DNA of 33,885 nucleotides from the NCBI GenBank assembly GCA_029212745.1, contig JARGOL010000019.1:1-33885 (forward strand), in the 5' to 3' direction. Under the pieces are notes generated by a model. The model did not search any database, had not been told where the DNA came from, and saw only the letters and a list, made by a program, of their open reading frames with translations. Shown one piece after another: positions 23,119 through 33,544 of the stretch. Position 1 is the stretch's first letter; every line of letters starts with the position of its first letter. The stretch comes from Alcanivoracaceae bacterium. GTDB taxonomy: Bacteria; Pseudomonadota; Gammaproteobacteria; Pseudomonadales; Alcanivoracaceae. The position numbers were made by a program, and so were the translations under genes.

Positions 23119-23861
23119 CAGCGCACCGCTACCAGGGACAGGAAGTTGAAGCAGCGGAACCAGACATGCACTTGTGAAAAGCCCGCTTCACCGAGGCGCC
23201 GCCGATGTTCTTCAAGGGTTTCAGGCACCAGCACATTCTCCAGTGCATTGCGCTTCTGGCTGATCTCCATCACCGAATACCCGTTGTTCTGCTTGAAAGC
23301 ATGGTGCAGCTCGCGTTGCAGGTCGTCTTCCTGCGGATCTGCAAAGGCAATCTTCTCCGACAGCACGAGGATACCGCCCGGCAGCAACGCGTTTGCCAGG
23401 CGCGCGAGCAGCGCGTCCCGGTCCGGCCTGGGCACGAACTGCAAGGTAAAATTCATCACCGCCACCGAGGCGCTTTGGGGTGCGAATGACACCCGGCGTA
23501 TATCTTCCTCCGTCAGCGTCACCTGCAACCCGGGCGGATTGGCATCCATCAGCTGCCTGGCTGAGGCCAGCATCGCGGCGGAATTATCCACGGCAATGAT
23601 TCTGCAGTCCTGGTGGGGCACCAGACTCGCCATGGCCAGGGTGGACGCACCAAGGGAGCAGCCCAGGTCATACAACAACGATCCTGGCTGGCTGTAGCGG
23701 GCGGCCAGGACGCCGGTCATTTCGATGATGGTGTCGTATCCGGGCACGGAACGCTTGATCATGTCCGGAAATACGCGCACCACTGATTCATCAAAGGAGA
23801 ACCGGTCAATGACCTGCCGCTCACGGGCATAGAGGTCGTCCCTGTCGCTGTAGTCACTCAT
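23118..23861 (-). CDS. cmoA: CmoA, carboxy-S-adenosyl-L-methionine synthase
   Basis: 247 aa, equal in length to E. coli CmoA. It converts SAM and prephenate to carboxy-SAM for CmoB. Family blocks include [35 protein letters not shown] and [20 protein letters not shown]. The ATG at 23861 is chosen because the protein then begins with the family N terminus; an in-frame GTG at 23882 adds seven unlike residues and would overlap the upstream terminator. Only 20 bp separate the ATG from the terminator that ends the tRNA-Pro repeat transcript, so its promoter must lie within or beyond the repeats, or it depends on read-through from tRNA-Pro. Confidence 0.96.
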   Translation of the reverse strand: MSDYSDRDDLYARERQVIDRFSFDESVVRVFPDMIKRSVPGYDTIIEMTGVLAARYSQPGSLLYDLGCSLGASTLAMASLVPHQDCRIIAVDNSAAMLASARQLMDANPPGLQVTLTEEDIRRVSFAPQSASVAVMNFTLQFVPRPDRDALLARLANALLPGGILVLSEKIAFADPQEDDLQRELHHAFKQNNGYSVMEISQKRNALENVLVPETLEEHRRRLGEAGFSQVHVWFRCFNFLSLVAVR

Positions 23862-23880
23862 GCGCGCCCCCGGACCAGAC

Positions 23881-23908
23881 ACAAAAAAAGCCGCTTTCGC
23901 GACTTTTA
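23881..23908 (-). terminator. Terminator of the tRNA-Pro/repeat transcript
   Basis: The minus strand reads AGTCGC-GAAA-GCGGCT followed by seven T. It has a stem with one G-T pair and a GNRA tetraloop. It lies immediately upstream of cmoA. A second hairpin GGGCGAT-CAT-ATCGCCC (23913-23929) precedes it on the same strand. Confidence 0.85.
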
Positions 23909-23976
23909 CTGCGGGCGATATGATCGCCCCGTCTAAACAACATCTTTATCAAATCTTGGTCGGGACGGAAGGGTGA

Positions 23977-24039
23977 GAGCGGGAATTGTTGAAGCATCGC
24001 TTCAACCCGCTCGAACGCCCGAGGCCTGCCAGCCGAGGG
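23977..24039 (+). repeat. Two-hairpin structured element, copy A (tRNA-Pro locus)
   Basis: Reading plus: GAGCGG, bulge GAATT, GTTGAAGC, loop ATC, GCTTCAAC, CCGCTC, linker GAACG, then CCCGAGGC, loop CTGCCA, GCCGAGGG. Hairpin 1 is two perfect stems of 6 and 8 bp around a one-sided bulge. Hairpin 2 pairs 3 + 3 bp around two facing G-A mismatches. It is antisense relative to tRNA-Pro. No known element family is recognised. Confidence 0.8.
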
Positions 24040-24097
24040 CCGGCAATCCGCCCCGTCCGAACAACGTCATCAAATCTTGGTCGGGACGGAAGGGTGA

Positions 24098-24160
24098 GAG
24101 CGGGAATTGTTGAAGCACCGCTTCAACCCGCTCGAACGCCCGAGGCTTGCCAGCCGAGGG
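24098..24160 (+). repeat. Two-hairpin structured element, copy B (tRNA-Pro locus)
   Basis: Same architecture as copy A. The differences are confined to loops: ACC for ATC in hairpin 1, and TTGCCA for CTGCCA in hairpin 2. All stems are unchanged. It is the copy nearest tRNA-Pro, starting 38 bp beyond its 3' end in the direction of transcription. Confidence 0.8.
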
Positions 24161-24197
24161 CTGGTAATCCGCCCGCCCGATCACTTTTCTGAAATTT

Positions 24198-24275
<78 letters not shown>

Positions 24276-24351
24276 CATAACCCTGCGTGGCATCACTGCC
24301 GCAAAGCGGCGGCAATGATAGCCGATTGATAATGCGGATGGAACAGGCTGC

Positions 24352-24708
24352 TCAGGCCTTGAGAACGTTCAGTACTTCCTCGAGCTCGACGATCATCTGC
24401 TTGATCAGCTGATGGTAGTGGGTGGCCTGCTCGGCGCTGGCCCCACCGGACAATTGCTGTCGTGCGCCGCCAATGGTGAAACCCTGGTCGTAGAGAAGGC
24501 TGCGGATCTGCCGGATCATCAGCACATCCTGGCGCTGGTAATAACGACGGTTGCCACGGCGCTTGACCGGCTTGAGCTGGGGAAACTCCTGCTCCCAGTA
24601 GCGCAGCACGTGGGGCTTCACGTCACACAGCTCACTGACCTCACCGATGGTGAAATAGCGCTTGCCCGGAATCGCCGGTAGCTGGTCGTTATGACTTGGT
24701 TCCAGCAT
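24352..24708 (-). CDS. MerR-family regulator next to ihfA
   Basis: A 118-aa protein with a MerR-type winged helix-turn-helix near the N terminus ([22 protein letters not shown], then [26 protein letters not shown]) and a short C-terminal helix that would dimerise. There are no Cys or other metal-binding residues in the C-terminal part, so it is not a metal sensor; the ligand is unknown. It is the conserved MerR protein found after ihfA in many gammaproteobacteria. The ATG at 24708 (GAGG just upstream) lies inside the end of ihfA, overlapping by 20 nt, so translation is coupled. A TTG at 24717 is a less likely start. Confidence 0.9.
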   Translation of the reverse strand: MLEPSHNDQLPAIPGKRYFTIGEVSELCDVKPHVLRYWEQEFPQLKPVKRRGNRRYYQRQDVLMIRQIRSLLYDQGFTIGGARQQLSGGASAEQATHYHQLIKQMIVELEEVLNVLKA

Positions 24709-24991
24709 ATGCCTCAACCCGTTGTTTTAGTTTTTGGCCGGGACGGAACGTCACCACGCGTCGCGCGGTAATGGGAATCTCTTCCCCCGTCTTGGGGTTC
24801 CTGCCTGGGCGCTCACTCTTGTCGCGCAGGTCAAAATTGCCAAAGCCGGACAGCTTGACGGGCATGTTGTCTTCCAGTGCCCGCCGGATCTCCTCGAAGA
24901 ACATCTCCACCATTTCCTTGGCTTCGCGCTTGTTCAAGCCCAGCTCTTCAAAGAGACGTTCAGCAAGATCCGCTTTCGTCAGCGCAGTCAT
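24689..24991 (-). CDS. ihfA: Integration host factor alpha subunit
   Basis: A 100-aa HU/IHF-family DNA-bending protein. It contains [26 protein letters not shown], then [30 protein letters not shown] with the beta-arm Pro, then [18 protein letters not shown]. These are alpha-subunit features. The ATG at 24991 with GAGGA upstream gives the usual length; an in-frame ATG at 25009 overlaps pheT. It forms a heterodimer with IhfB, which is not in this window. It follows pheT by 14 bp, the standard order. Confidence 0.97.
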   Translation of the reverse strand: MTALTKADLAERLFEELGLNKREAKEMVEMFFEEIRRALEDNMPVKLSGFGNFDLRDKSERPGRNPKTGEEIPITARRVVTFRPGQKLKQRVEAYAGTKS

Positions 24992-25005
24992 CCAAAATCC
25001 TCGAA

Positions 25006-27381
25006 TCAATCGCGCAAATGTGCGTTAAATTCTTGTTTTAGCAAGGATACTACAGACTCGACCTGAGTGTTAACGTCCGCGTCCCTTAATGTGCGGGAAC
25101 GGTCCTGGAAGGTCAAGCCCAAGGCCAGGCTACGCTTGCCCTCCCCGACGCTATCACCTTGATATACATCGAAAATCCGCACATCCGTGAGCAGATCATC
25201 GCAGCCATTGCGGACCACGTCTATCACTTGTTGGGCGGAAATCGTGTCTGCCACCACAAACGCCAGGTCGCGGCGCACCCGCGGCTGGGTTGATATTTCG
25301 ACGTATTTCGGCACATTTACGCTCAATATCGCCGATATTTCCACTTCATAGAGGAAGATATCCGCAGAAATATCGAGCGCTTTTGCCACTCGCGGGTGGA
25401 TCTTTCCAAGCCAGCCCACCGGCTGGCCATCGCGCAGAATGCGCGCAGACTGCCCCGGATGCAGGGCCTCATGGGCCTCTGCCTGGAAACCCCAGTGGTC
25501 GTGACCACCCAGATGCAACAATGCCTCCACATCACCCTTGACCCGGTAGAAGTCCACTGGCGCTGGCTTGCCCTGCCAGCCAGCAGGCGCCGCACTGCCA
25601 TAGACCAGGCCGGCCACGCAGGGCACCTGGGCCAGGGCGTCGCCGTCGGGACGGAACCGCAACCCGGTCTCGAACAGGCGCAGACGCTCCGCTTGCCGGT
25701 TGAGGTTGTAGCGAGCGGCCGCCAGCATGCCCGCCCAGAGGGTGGTACGCATGACTGAAAGGTCCGCAGAAATCGGGTTCGCCAGTGGCAGCGGTGCAAC
25801 CGAGGGTTCAAGCGCCGCCTGTGTCTGGGGATCGACGAAGGTGTATGTAATCGCCTCGTGATAGCCCAGGCCCAGCAACAAGTCACTGATACGGCGTGCA
25901 TCCAGCCGGTTCTCCGGCATCCGCGGGCGCCCCTGGATCATGGGCAGGCGTGAGGGCAAGCGGTCATAGCCATGGATACGGGCCAGCTCTTCCACCAGGT
26001 CTTCCTCGCGCTCCATGTCGAAACGCCAACTGGGGGCCAACACGGACCAGGCGCGACCGTCTTCGCGGGTCGTGACCTCCATACCCAGGCGCCCCAGGTG
26101 CTCCTCCACTTCGCTGGCAGGCAGCGACATACCCAAAAGACGTTCAATGCGATCGGCGCGCAGCTCGATTTCGGCCGGGCGCGGCACACTCGGCGCATCT
26201 TCCTGGACCACCAGCGGGCCTGCTTCACCGCCAGCGATGGCCTGGATCAGCGACGTGGCACGGTCGATGGCCTGTTCCTGCAGGGCCGGATCCACGCCAC
26301 GCTCGAACCGGTGCGAGCTGTCAGTGTGCAACCCGTATCGGCGCGCCTTGCCCGCAATTGCCAGGGGATTGAAAAAGGCACACTCGAGGAAAACCGAGCG
26401 GGTCTGCTTGCTGACCGCCGAGCTCTCGCCACCCATCACCCCTGCCATCGCCAACGCGCCACTGTCATCCGCAATCACCAGCACGTCCTCATCAAGGGTC
26501 AGGGATTGGCCGTCCAGCAAGACCAGCGACTCCCCCGCGCGGGCATGACGCACAACCACGTCGCCGACGAGGCGGTCATTGTCGAAGGCGTGCAGCGGCT
26601 GGCCCAGCTCCAGCAGCACGTAGTTGGTGACGTCCACAATCGGGTCAATACTGCCGATGCCGGCACGGCGCAGCCGCTCCACCATCCACAGGGGCGTTTG
26701 CGCTCCGGCATCCACATTGTCGATCACGCGTCCCAGGTAGCGGGGACAATCCTGTGGCTGCTCCACCCGTACTGTCCGGGATGCCTTGCTCTTTTCTGTG
26801 ACTGCCACCTGTTCCGGCGGATGGACCGGCACCTGGTTCAGCACGCCCACTTCCCGGGCAATGCCGCGCACGCTGAGGCAATCGGCCCGGTTCGGGGTCA
26901 GGTCCACCTCGATAATGTGATCATCCAGTTTCAGGTAGCGGCGAATATCCTCACCCACAGGCGCATCAGCCGGCAGCTCCATCAGGCCGTCAACCTGGTC
27001 CTCCAGCCCGAGCTCCGAGGCACCACACAGCATGCCCTCGGACGGTTCGCCGCGCAGCTTGGCCTTCTTGATGGTCAGCCCGCCGGGCAGCTCCGCACCC
27101 ACCCGGGCAAACGGCACGCGCAGGCCCTTGCGCACATTGCTGGCGCCACAGACCACCGGAAACACGCCGTCACCGGCGTCTACCCGACATAAGGTGAGCT
27201 TGTCGGCATCCGGGTGGGGCACCGTCTCGATGACTTCAGCCACCACCACATCGGTAAACGCGGGCGCCACGGATTCCACCGCGTCCACTTCCAGCCCGGC
27301 CATGGTGATCTGGTGTACCAGCTGGTCCCGGGTGATATCCGGGTTTACCCACTCCCTGAGCCACGATTCACTGAGTTTCAT
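25006..27381 (-). CDS. pheT: Phenylalanyl-tRNA synthetase beta subunit
   Basis: 791 aa, normal for bacterial PheT. N-terminal part with [15 protein letters not shown], an OB-fold tRNA-binding domain (about 39-150, [22 protein letters not shown]), B3/B4 editing domain with [15 protein letters not shown]5 domain, catalytic-like core with IHGYDRLPS, and a C-terminal FDX-ACB anticodon-binding domain (last 95 residues). It forms the alpha2beta2 enzyme with PheS and hydrolyses misacylated Tyr-tRNA-Phe. It starts 11 bp after the pheS stop. Confidence 0.97.
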   Translation of the reverse strand: MKLSESWLREWVNPDITRDQLVHQITMAGLEVDAVESVAPAFTDVVVAEVIETVPHPDADKLTLCRVDAGDGVFPVVCGASNVRKGLRVPFARVGAELPGGLTIKKAKLRGEPSEGMLCGASELGLEDQVDGLMELPADAPVGEDIRRYLKLDDHIIEVDLTPNRADCLSVRGIAREVGVLNQVPVHPPEQVAVTEKSKASRTVRVEQPQDCPRYLGRVIDNVDAGAQTPLWMVERLRRAGIGSIDPIVDVTNYVLLELGQPLHAFDNDRLVGDVVVRHARAGESLVLLDGQSLTLDEDVLVIADDSGALAMAGVMGGESSAVSKQTRSVFLECAFFNPLAIAGKARRYGLHTDSSHRFERGVDPALQEQAIDRATSLIQAIAGGEAGPLVVQEDAPSVPRPAEIELRADRIERLLGMSLPASEVEEHLGRLGMEVTTREDGRAWSVLAPSWRFDMEREEDLVEELARIHGYDRLPSRLPMIQGRPRMPENRLDARRISDLLLGLGYHEAITYTFVDPQTQAALEPSVAPLPLANPISADLSVMRTTLWAGMLAAARYNLNRQAERLRLFETGLRFRPDGDALAQVPCVAGLVYGSAAPAGWQGKPAPVDFYRVKGDVEALLHLGGHDHWGFQAEAHEALHPGQSARILRDGQPVGWLGKIHPRVAKALDISADIFLYEVEISAILSVNVPKYVEISTQPRVRRDLAFVVADTISAQQVIDVVRNGCDDLLTDVRIFDVYQGDSVGEGKRSLALGLTFQDRSRTLRDADVNTQVESVVSLLKQEFNAHLRD

Positions 27382-27392
27382 GTGCTGGCCCC

Positions 27393-28430
<1,038 letters not shown>

Positions 28431-28457
28431 TCAGGCCGCCGGCATTTGCCGGCCAGA

Positions 28458-28497
28458 AATAAAAACGGGGGAAGAGCGCGAGCTGCTCTTCCCCCGT
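28458..28497 (-). terminator. Terminator/attenuator hairpin between rplT and pheS
   Basis: On the minus strand a perfect 13-bp stem (ACGGGGGAAGAGC with GCTCTTCCCCCGT, 7-nt loop) is followed by TTTTTATTT. It would stop most transcription from infC-rpmI-rplT before pheS, or serve as an attenuator as in the E. coli pheST leader. No Phe-rich leader peptide is visible before it. Confidence 0.9.
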
Positions 28498-28531
28498 GGT
28501 ACTGCTGTCAGAATGTAACGTGACAGGTCTG

Positions 28532-28891
28532 TCAGGCGGTGAGGCTCGCTTTGGCTTTCTCAGCCAGCGCACCAAACACTACCTGATCACGAACTGCCAG
28601 GTCGGCCAGCACCTTGCGGTCGATATCGATGTTGGCTTTCTTCAGGCCGTTGATGAAACGGCTGTAGGACAGACCAGCCTGACGGGCCGCGGCGTTGATA
28701 CGCACGATCCACAGACGACGGAACTGACGCTTGCGCTGGCGACGGTCACGGTAGGCGTACTGACCCGCCTTGGTGACGGCCTGCACAGCCACACGATAGA
28801 CACGGCTGCGGGCACCGTAGTAACCCTTGGCCTGTTTCATTACTTTCTTGTGCCGGCGACGCGCCTGCACACCACGCTTTACTCGAGCCAT
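28532..28891 (-). CDS. rplT: Ribosomal protein L20
   Basis: 119 aa, basic. It matches the family throughout: [20 protein letters not shown] at the N terminus, [16 protein letters not shown], and the C-terminal [25 protein letters not shown]. It is an assembly protein of the 50S subunit and, in E. coli, a translational repressor of the rpmI-rplT mRNA. It lies 25 bp after rpmI. Confidence 0.98.
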   Translation of the reverse strand: MARVKRGVQARRRHKKVMKQAKGYYGARSRVYRVAVQAVTKAGQYAYRDRRQRKRQFRRLWIVRINAAARQAGLSYSRFINGLKKANIDIDRKVLADLAVRDQVVFGALAEKAKASLTA

Positions 28892-28916
28892 TGTTCAGAT
28901 CTCCACTAACCAGTTA

Positions 28917-29111
28917 TCAGGCGTAAGGCAGCATGCGCTTTACCAGCGCTTCGTCGGACGCATGGATCTGCTCCATGGAACGGAGCTGACGAATACGCTT
29001 CGGCGACTTCTTGGTCAGAATGTGGCGCTTGAACGCCTGCTTACGCTTGAAACCGGAGGCGGTTTTCTTGAAACGCTTGGCTGCCCCGCGATTTGATTTC
29101 ATTTTCGGCAT
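28917..29111 (-). CDS. rpmI: Ribosomal protein L35
   Basis: 64 aa, highly basic, with [17 protein letters not shown] at the N terminus and [15 protein letters not shown] in the middle, as in all L35 proteins. It is part of the 50S subunit and lies between infC and rplT in the standard order. Confidence 0.97.
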   Translation of the reverse strand: MPKMKSNRGAAKRFKKTASGFKRKQAFKRHILTKKSPKRIRQLRSMEQIHASDEALVKRMLPYA

Positions 29112-29183
29112 GATTGCTTACTCTTCTCTGTTACAGCTTCACTGGTTGTGTTGCTCTGCTTGCTCGAAAAAGCACCGAATCGG

Positions 29184-29726
29184 TTACTTTTTCTTGCTCA
29201 CCGGCGCCACGATCATGATCATCTGGCGCCCTTCCATGTTGGGTTTCTGTTCCACCGAGCCGTATTCAGCGAGATCCGCCTCTACGCGCTGGAGCAACTC
29301 CAGACCCAACTCCTGGTGAGCCATTTCGCGACCACGGAAACGAATCGTCACCTTGGTCTTGTCTCCGGCCTCGAGAAAGCGAATCAGGTTACGAATCTTG
29401 ACCTGGTAATCGCCGATATCTGTGCCGGGGCGAAACTTGACTTCCTTTACCTGCATCTGCCGCGTCTTCTTCTTGGACTCCTTCTGCTTCTGCTTGAGTT
29501 CAAACAGATGCTTGCCGTAGTCCATCAGGCGGCACACTGGCGGTTCGGCGTCGGGGGAAATCTCCACCAGATCCAGTTCTTTTTCCCGGGCGGCGCTGAG
29601 GCCCTCTTCCAGGGGGACGACACCGACCTGATCGCCGTTCTCGTCAATCAATCGAACTTCAGAAACCTGTATCTGGTCATTGATTCGGGCGCGATTCTCG
29701 CGACCCTTTCCACCACGCTGTTTAAT
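29184..29726 (-). CDS. infC: Translation initiation factor IF-3, AUU start
   Basis: 180 aa when started at ATT 29726, the same length as E. coli IF-3. GGAGG lies 8 nt upstream of that ATT, and the protein then begins [17 protein letters not shown], aligning with the basic N terminus of IF-3. No ATG in frame lies between there and the conserved region, and the nearest upstream ATG (29753) would place GGAGG inside the gene. Domains: N-terminal INDQI...[12 protein letters not shown] and [21 protein letters not shown], a Lys-rich linker, and the C domain [18 protein letters not shown] and [12 protein letters not shown]-3 discriminates against non-canonical start codons, so the AUU start gives autoregulation, as known in E. 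coli. thrS is not upstream here. Confidence 0.96.
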   Translation of the reverse strand: MKQRGGKGRENRARINDQIQVSEVRLIDENGDQVGVVPLEEGLSAAREKELDLVEISPDAEPPVCRLMDYGKHLFELKQKQKESKKKTRQMQVKEVKFRPGTDIGDYQVKIRNLIRFLEAGDKTKVTIRFRGREMAHQELGLELLQRVEADLAEYGSVEQKPNMEGRQMIMIVAPVSKKK

Positions 29727-29759
29727 GTTTCGAACCTCCAGCTCGTTATTCATCTGTGC

Positions 29760-29781
29760 CGGGCTTGTGCTGCTTAGCCCG
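29760..29781. repeat. Hairpin in the infC leader
   Basis: CGGGCT and AGCCCG form a perfect 6-bp inverted repeat with a 10-nt loop in the leader between the predicted infC promoter and the GGAGG site. It lacks a T-run. A role in infC control is possible but not shown. Confidence 0.4.
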
Positions 29782-29803
29782 AACACACCAGACAAGGGCC
29801 GGA

Positions 29804-29832
29804 ATTCTAGCCCCCGACCCTCATACAAACAA
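29804..29832 (-). promoter_or_regulatory. Candidate promoter of the infC operon
   Basis: On the minus strand -35 TTGTTT (29827-29832) and -10 TAGAAT (29804-29809) are 17 bp apart. The -10 is 77 bp before the AUU start. This gives the operon its own promoter downstream of tRNA-Val(GAC). Confidence 0.7.
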
Positions 29833-29892
29833 GCCCCGCAGCCACGCAATTCACTGATTTTTCAATGAAATGGGTGGCGGCAGGGCAAAATC

Positions 29893-29969
29893 TGGTAGGC
29901 ACGAGTGGATTCGAACCACCGACCCCCACCATGTCAAGGTGGTGCTCTAACCAACTGAGCTACGTGCCT
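29893..29969 (-). tRNA. tRNA-Val(GAC)
   Basis: A 77-nt cloverleaf with encoded CCA: acceptor AGGCACG paired with CGTGCCT, D arm AGCTCAGTTGGTTAGAGC, anticodon loop TTGACAT (GAC) on stem CACC/GGTG, T arm GGTTCGAATCC. It lies between uvrB and infC. With tRNA-Val(UAC) at the start of the window, both valine wobble classes are represented. Confidence 0.96.
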
Positions 29970-29981
29970 GAAGCGGGGCGC

Positions 29982-30010
29982 ATTCTAGCCCCGGAGTCCC
30001 CGCGACTCAA
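29982..30010 (-). promoter_or_regulatory. Promoter of tRNA-Val(GAC)
   Basis: On the minus strand -35 TTGAGT (30005-30010) and -10 TAGAAT (29982-29987) are 17 bp apart, with a GC-rich discriminator GCGCCCC between the -10 and the tRNA. It lies in the gap after uvrB. Confidence 0.75.
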
Positions 30011-30053
30011 GCACTTGCGCGAGATTAGCACCTGCCGGGGATCGATTTGGCCA

Positions 30054-32084
30054 TCAAACCGTGGACAGGAACCCCTGTTCCCGGATCCGGGCGATACGAT
30101 CACGCACCTCCGCCGCCTTCTCGAATTCGAGGTTTCGGGCCAGGTCCGCCATCTCCTGCTCCAGGCGATTGATCTCGGCGCTGGCCTGCTCCGCGGTCAG
30201 GGGCTGCATGTCCCAGCTGTCGCTGTCCTCGGCCACCTGGCGGCCACGCTTGCGGTCAGCCCGGGACTGGGCGCTGCTGTAGCTGTCCTCGATGATGTCG
30301 CGGATGCGCTTGTTCAGGGCCTGTGGCGTGATGCCCTCGGCCTTGTTGTGGGCCACCTGCTTGTCGCGCCGGCGCTCGGTTTCCTCCATGGCCCGCTGCA
30401 TGCTGCCGGTGACCTTGTCGGCGTAGAGGATCGCGCGGCCGTGGATGTTACGGGCGGCCCGGCCGATGGTCTGGATCAGTGACCGCTCCGCCCGCAGGAA
30501 ACCTTCCTTGTCGGCATCGAAAATGGCCACCAGCGCCACTTCCGGCATATCCAGGCCCTCCCGCAGCAGGTTGATACCCACCAGCACGTCGAACTTGCCC
30601 AGCCGCAGGTCACGGATCAGCTCCACCCGCTCCACCGTGTCCACGTCCGAGTGCAGGTAGCGCACGCGGACATCGTGTTCCTGCAGGAATTCGGTCAGGT
30701 CCTCAGCCATACGCTTGGTCAGCACGGTGATCAGCACCCGTTCTTCATTGGCCACGCAGCGGCTGATCTCGCCGAGCACGTCATCCACCTGGCTGGTGGC
30801 CGGGCGCACCTCGATTTCCGGGTCCACCAGGCCGGTGGGCCGCACCACCTGCTCCACCACCTGCCCGGCATGGGCCGCCTCATAAGGTCCCGGCGTGGCC
30901 GAGACAAAGATCATCTGGGGGGCCAGGCGCTCCCACTCCTCGAATTTCAGGGGCCGGTTGTCCAGCGCTGACGGCAGCCGGAAGCCGTACTCCACCAGGG
31001 TTTCCTTGCGCGAGCGGTCGCCCTTGTACATGCCGCCAATCTGGGAAACCGTGACGTGGGATTCGTCCACCACCAGCAACGCATCATCAGGCAGGTAGTC
31101 AAACAGGGTCGGTGGCGCCTCCCCCGGCGCACGCCCGGAAAACAGACGGGAATAGTTCTCCACGCCGTTGCAGTAGCCCAGCTCATTGAGCATCTCGATA
31201 TCGAACCGGGTGCGCTGCTCCAGGCGCTGGGCCTCCACCAGCTTGTCATTGTCACGCAGCTGCTTGAGCCGCTCCGCCAGCTCTTCCTTGATCATCTCCA
31301 CCGCCTTGAGCACCGTCTCGCGGGGGGTGACGTAGTGGCTTTTCGGGTAAATGGTGGCCCGGGAAACCCGGCGGATGATTTCGCCGGTCAGCGGGTCGAA
31401 CACGGCGATATCCTCGACCTCCTCATCGAACAACTCGATCCGCACGGCATACTTCTCTTCTTCCGCCGGGAAGATGTCGATGACGTCACCGCGCACCCGG
31501 TAGGTACCCCGGTGGAAGTCCATCTCGTTGCGGGTGTACTGCAATTCAGCCAGGCGCCGCAGCACATCACGCTGGTCGATGTGGTCGCCCTTGACCACAT
31601 GCAGGACCATGGACATGTAGCTGGACGGGTCACCCAGGCCATAAATGGCTGACACCGACGCCACGATAATCGTGTCGCGGCGCTCCAGCAGCGCCTTGGT
31701 GGCACTCAGGCGCATCTGCTCGATCTGCTCGTTCACCGACGCATCCTTCTCAATGAAGGTGTCCGAGCTCGGCACGTAGGCCTCAGGCTGGTAGTAGTCA
31801 TAGTAGGAGACGAAGTACTCCACCGCATTTTCGGGGAAGAATTCGCGGAATTCGCTGTAAAGCTGGGCCGCCAGGGTCTTGTTGGGCGCCATGACGATGG
31901 TGGGCCGCTGCACCTGCTGGATGACGTTGGCAATGGTAAAGGTCTTGCCGGAGCCGGTAACGCCCAACAGGGTCTGGTGCGCAAGCCCGTCACTCAGGCC
32001 CTCGACCAGTGAGTCAATGGCCGTCGGCTGGTCACCGGCAGGGCTGTAATCGGCGTGAAGCCGGAATTCCAGTGGTTCCACCAT
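30054..32084 (-). CDS. uvrB: Excinuclease ABC subunit B
   Basis: 676 aa. Walker A is GVTGSGKT at residues 41-48; the DNA-separating beta-hairpin region is around 95-115 ([19 protein letters not shown]). Helicase motifs include VDESH and, in the C half, [14 protein letters not shown] and QTIGRAARN. The C-terminal UVR motif [28 protein letters not shown] binds UvrC. It loads on damaged DNA handed over by UvrA in nucleotide excision repair. The ribosome site before the ATG at 32084 is weak (GGAAAAG). No LexA-type CTGT-N8-ACAG box is visible in the 123-bp gap upstream. Confidence 0.98.
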   Translation of the reverse strand: MVEPLEFRLHADYSPAGDQPTAIDSLVEGLSDGLAHQTLLGVTGSGKTFTIANVIQQVQRPTIVMAPNKTLAAQLYSEFREFFPENAVEYFVSYYDYYQPEAYVPSSDTFIEKDASVNEQIEQMRLSATKALLERRDTIIVASVSAIYGLGDPSSYMSMVLHVVKGDHIDQRDVLRRLAELQYTRNEMDFHRGTYRVRGDVIDIFPAEEEKYAVRIELFDEEVEDIAVFDPLTGEIIRRVSRATIYPKSHYVTPRETVLKAVEMIKEELAERLKQLRDNDKLVEAQRLEQRTRFDIEMLNELGYCNGVENYSRLFSGRAPGEAPPTLFDYLPDDALLVVDESHVTVSQIGGMYKGDRSRKETLVEYGFRLPSALDNRPLKFEEWERLAPQMIFVSATPGPYEAAHAGQVVEQVVRPTGLVDPEIEVRPATSQVDDVLGEISRCVANEERVLITVLTKRMAEDLTEFLQEHDVRVRYLHSDVDTVERVELIRDLRLGKFDVLVGINLLREGLDMPEVALVAIFDADKEGFLRAERSLIQTIGRAARNIHGRAILYADKVTGSMQRAMEETERRRDKQVAHNKAEGITPQALNKRIRDIIEDSYSSAQSRADRKRGRQVAEDSDSWDMQPLTAEQASAEINRLEQEMADLARNLEFEKAAEVRDRIARIREQGFLSTV

Positions 32085-32106
32085 TTATGCTTTTCCGGAT
32101 TTCAGC

Positions 32107-32129
32107 TAGAATTGCATGCCGCTGGCATG
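32107..32129 (+). promoter_or_regulatory. Candidate -10 and dyad before the aminotransferase gene
   Basis: TAGAAT (32107-32112) is a good -10 without a clear -35. It is followed by CATGCC-GCT-GGCATG (32115-32129), a perfect 6-bp inverted repeat at the expected transcription start. The region is shared with the divergent uvrB promoter. Confidence 0.4.
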
Positions 32130-32207
32130 GGCTGAAGGCCCGCCCCACCGGCACATGAAGGTGCCACAAGCACCACTCTCACTGACACTCAGACAAACGA
32201 GGAGTGC

Positions 32208-33392
32208 ATGTCCGAACTGCAGCTTTCTGACCGCGTACAACGTATCAAGCCGTCTCCGACCCTTGCCGTGACCAACCGCGCCGCCGAGTTGCGCGCCGAG
32301 GGCAAGGACATTATCGGCCTGGGTGCCGGGGAGCCGGATTTCGACACGCCGGATCATATCAAACAGGCCGCCATTGAGGCGATCAACAGTGGCCAGACCA
32401 AGTACACCGCAGTGGACGGCACGCCTGCGCTGAAAAAAGCCATCATCAACAAGTTCAGCACGGAAAACGGGCTCAACTACGAGGCCAACCAGATACTGGT
32501 GTCCAGCGGTGGCAAGCAGAGCTTTTTCAACATGGCCCTGGCGCTGCTTAACGACGGTGACGAGGCCATCATCCCGGCGCCCTACTGGGTATCCTACCCG
32601 GACATGGTGCTTGTGGCCGGTGGTGTGCCAAAAATCCTGGAGACCTCTGTCGAGAGCCGCTTCAAGATCACCCCGGAACACCTCGAAGCCGCCATCACCG
32701 ACAAGACCCGCCTGTTTGTCATCAACAGTCCCTCCAACCCCAGCGGTGTGGCCTATACCGAGGAAGAACTCGCGGCCCTGGGCGAGGTGCTGCTCAAGTA
32801 CCCGCAGATCTTCATTGCCACGGACGACATGTACGAGCATATCCTGTGGACGGGCAAACCTTTCGTGAATATCGTCAATGCCTGCCCGGCCCTGTACGAG
32901 CGCACCATCGTGCTCAACGGTGTCTCCAAGGCATACAGCATGACCGGCTGGCGCATTGGCTACGCGGGCGGCCCGGCCAAGCTGATCGGCGCCATGAAGA
33001 AGATCCAGTCCCAGAGCACCTCCAACCCGGCCTCCATCAGCCAGGCGGCCGCGACCGCTGCACTGGCAGGGCCGCAGGACTGTGTTGGTGAAATGCTCAA
33101 GGCCTTCAAGGAACGCCATGACTGGCTGGTGGCCGCACTCAACGACCTGCCCGGCGTCCACTGCTTGCAGGGCGACGGCACCTTCTACGCCTTCCCGGAT
33201 GTCAGCGAGGCGATCAAGGCCAGCGGCTGTGACTCGGACATGGCCTTCGCCGAGAAACTGCTGGAAGCTGGCGTGGCCCTGGTGCCGGGCTCGGCGTTCG
33301 GCAGCCCCGGCTGCATGCGCCTGTCGTTTGCCACCAGCATGGAGAACCTGGAAAACGCGGTGGCCCGCATCCGCGACTTCCTGAGCAAATAA
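32208..33392 (+). CDS. Class I PLP-dependent aminotransferase (aspartate aminotransferase type)
   Basis: A 394-aa fold-type I aminotransferase of the AAT class I group. Features: LGAGEPDFDTPDHIK at the N terminus, SSGGKQSFFNMALALL, PAPYWVSYPDMV, INSPSNPSG, ATDDMYEHI and the Schiff-base lysine in GVSKAYSMTGWRIGYA. A C-terminal Arg in CMRLSFATS would bind the substrate carboxylate. It most likely interconverts aspartate and oxaloacetate with 2-oxoglutarate, though prephenate or aromatic substrates are known in this subgroup. The start has a strong GAGGAG site. The divergent pairing with uvrB is also found in Pseudomonas aeruginosa. Confidence 0.93.
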   Translation: MSELQLSDRVQRIKPSPTLAVTNRAAELRAEGKDIIGLGAGEPDFDTPDHIKQAAIEAINSGQTKYTAVDGTPALKKAIINKFSTENGLNYEANQILVSSGGKQSFFNMALALLNDGDEAIIPAPYWVSYPDMVLVAGGVPKILETSVESRFKITPEHLEAAITDKTRLFVINSPSNPSGVAYTEEELAALGEVLLKYPQIFIATDDMYEHILWTGKPFVNIVNACPALYERTIVLNGVSKAYSMTGWRIGYAGGPAKLIGAMKKIQSQSTSNPASISQAAATAALAGPQDCVGEMLKAFKERHDWLVAALNDLPGVHCLQGDGTFYAFPDVSEAIKASGCDSDMAFAEKLLEAGVALVPGSAFGSPGCMRLSFATSMENLENAVARIRDFLSK

Positions 33393-33408
33393 GCCGCAAT
33401 CAGCGCTT

Positions 33409-33444
33409 CCGGGGGTTGACCACCCCGGGGGTGCTGACTACTAT
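33409..33444 (+). promoter_or_regulatory. tRNA-Asn promoter with a dyad over the -35
   Basis: -35 TTGACC (33416-33421), 17-bp spacer, -10 TACTAT (33439-33444), then the GC-rich discriminator ACGCGGCC. CCGGGG (33409-33414) and CCCCGG (33423-33428) form an inverted repeat with the -35 box in its loop, so it could be an operator or a terminator-like hairpin for the upstream aminotransferase mRNA; there is no T-run. Confidence 0.8.
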
Positions 33445-33468
33445 ACGCGGCCTCCACACGGAGCCCAT

Positions 33469-33544
33469 TCCGCCTTAGCTCAGTTGGTAGAGCAGCTGAC
33501 TGTTAATCAGCGGGTCGCTGGTTCGAGCCCAGCAGGCGGAGCCA
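33469..33544 (+). tRNA. tRNA-Asn(GUU)
   Basis: A 76-nt cloverleaf with encoded CCA: acceptor TCCGCCT paired with GGCGGA, D arm AGCTCAGTTGGTAGAGC, anticodon loop CTGTTAA (GTT), T arm TGGTTCGAGCCCA. It lies 24 bp after a strong promoter and 3 bp before a long terminator hairpin. Confidence 0.97.

Larger units (their letters stand above)
23948..24189 (-). repeat. Two tandem 121-bp repeats carrying the tRNA-Pro 3' end
   Basis: Unit 1 starts at 23948 and unit 2 at 24069, a period of 121 bp with only a few substitutions. Each unit contains AAATCTTGG then TCGGGACGGAAGG. On the minus strand this is the last 16 nt of tRNA-Pro including CCA plus six downstream bases, exactly as in the real tRNA end at 24192-24213 (one change). 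The rest of each unit is a two-hairpin element listed separately. Read from tRNA-Pro, the order is tRNA, element, tRNA 3' end, element, tRNA 3' end, terminator. No protein-coding content is convincing. The E. coli tyrT locus has comparable tandem repeats that each contain its tRNA 3' end. Confidence 0.9.

Noticed and set aside
23977..24160. CRISPR array.
   Set aside because: Only two near-identical 121-bp tandem units with no unique spacers and no cas genes.
24002..24192. Short open frames across the tRNA-Pro repeats, which could recall the small protein encoded in the E. coli tyrT repeats.
   Set aside because: The frames simply read through hairpin repeats, lack ribosome sites, and differ between strands with no sign of codon selection.
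32085..32207. LexA/SOS box before uvrB.
   Set aside because: No CTGT-N8-ACAG match on either strand of the gap.
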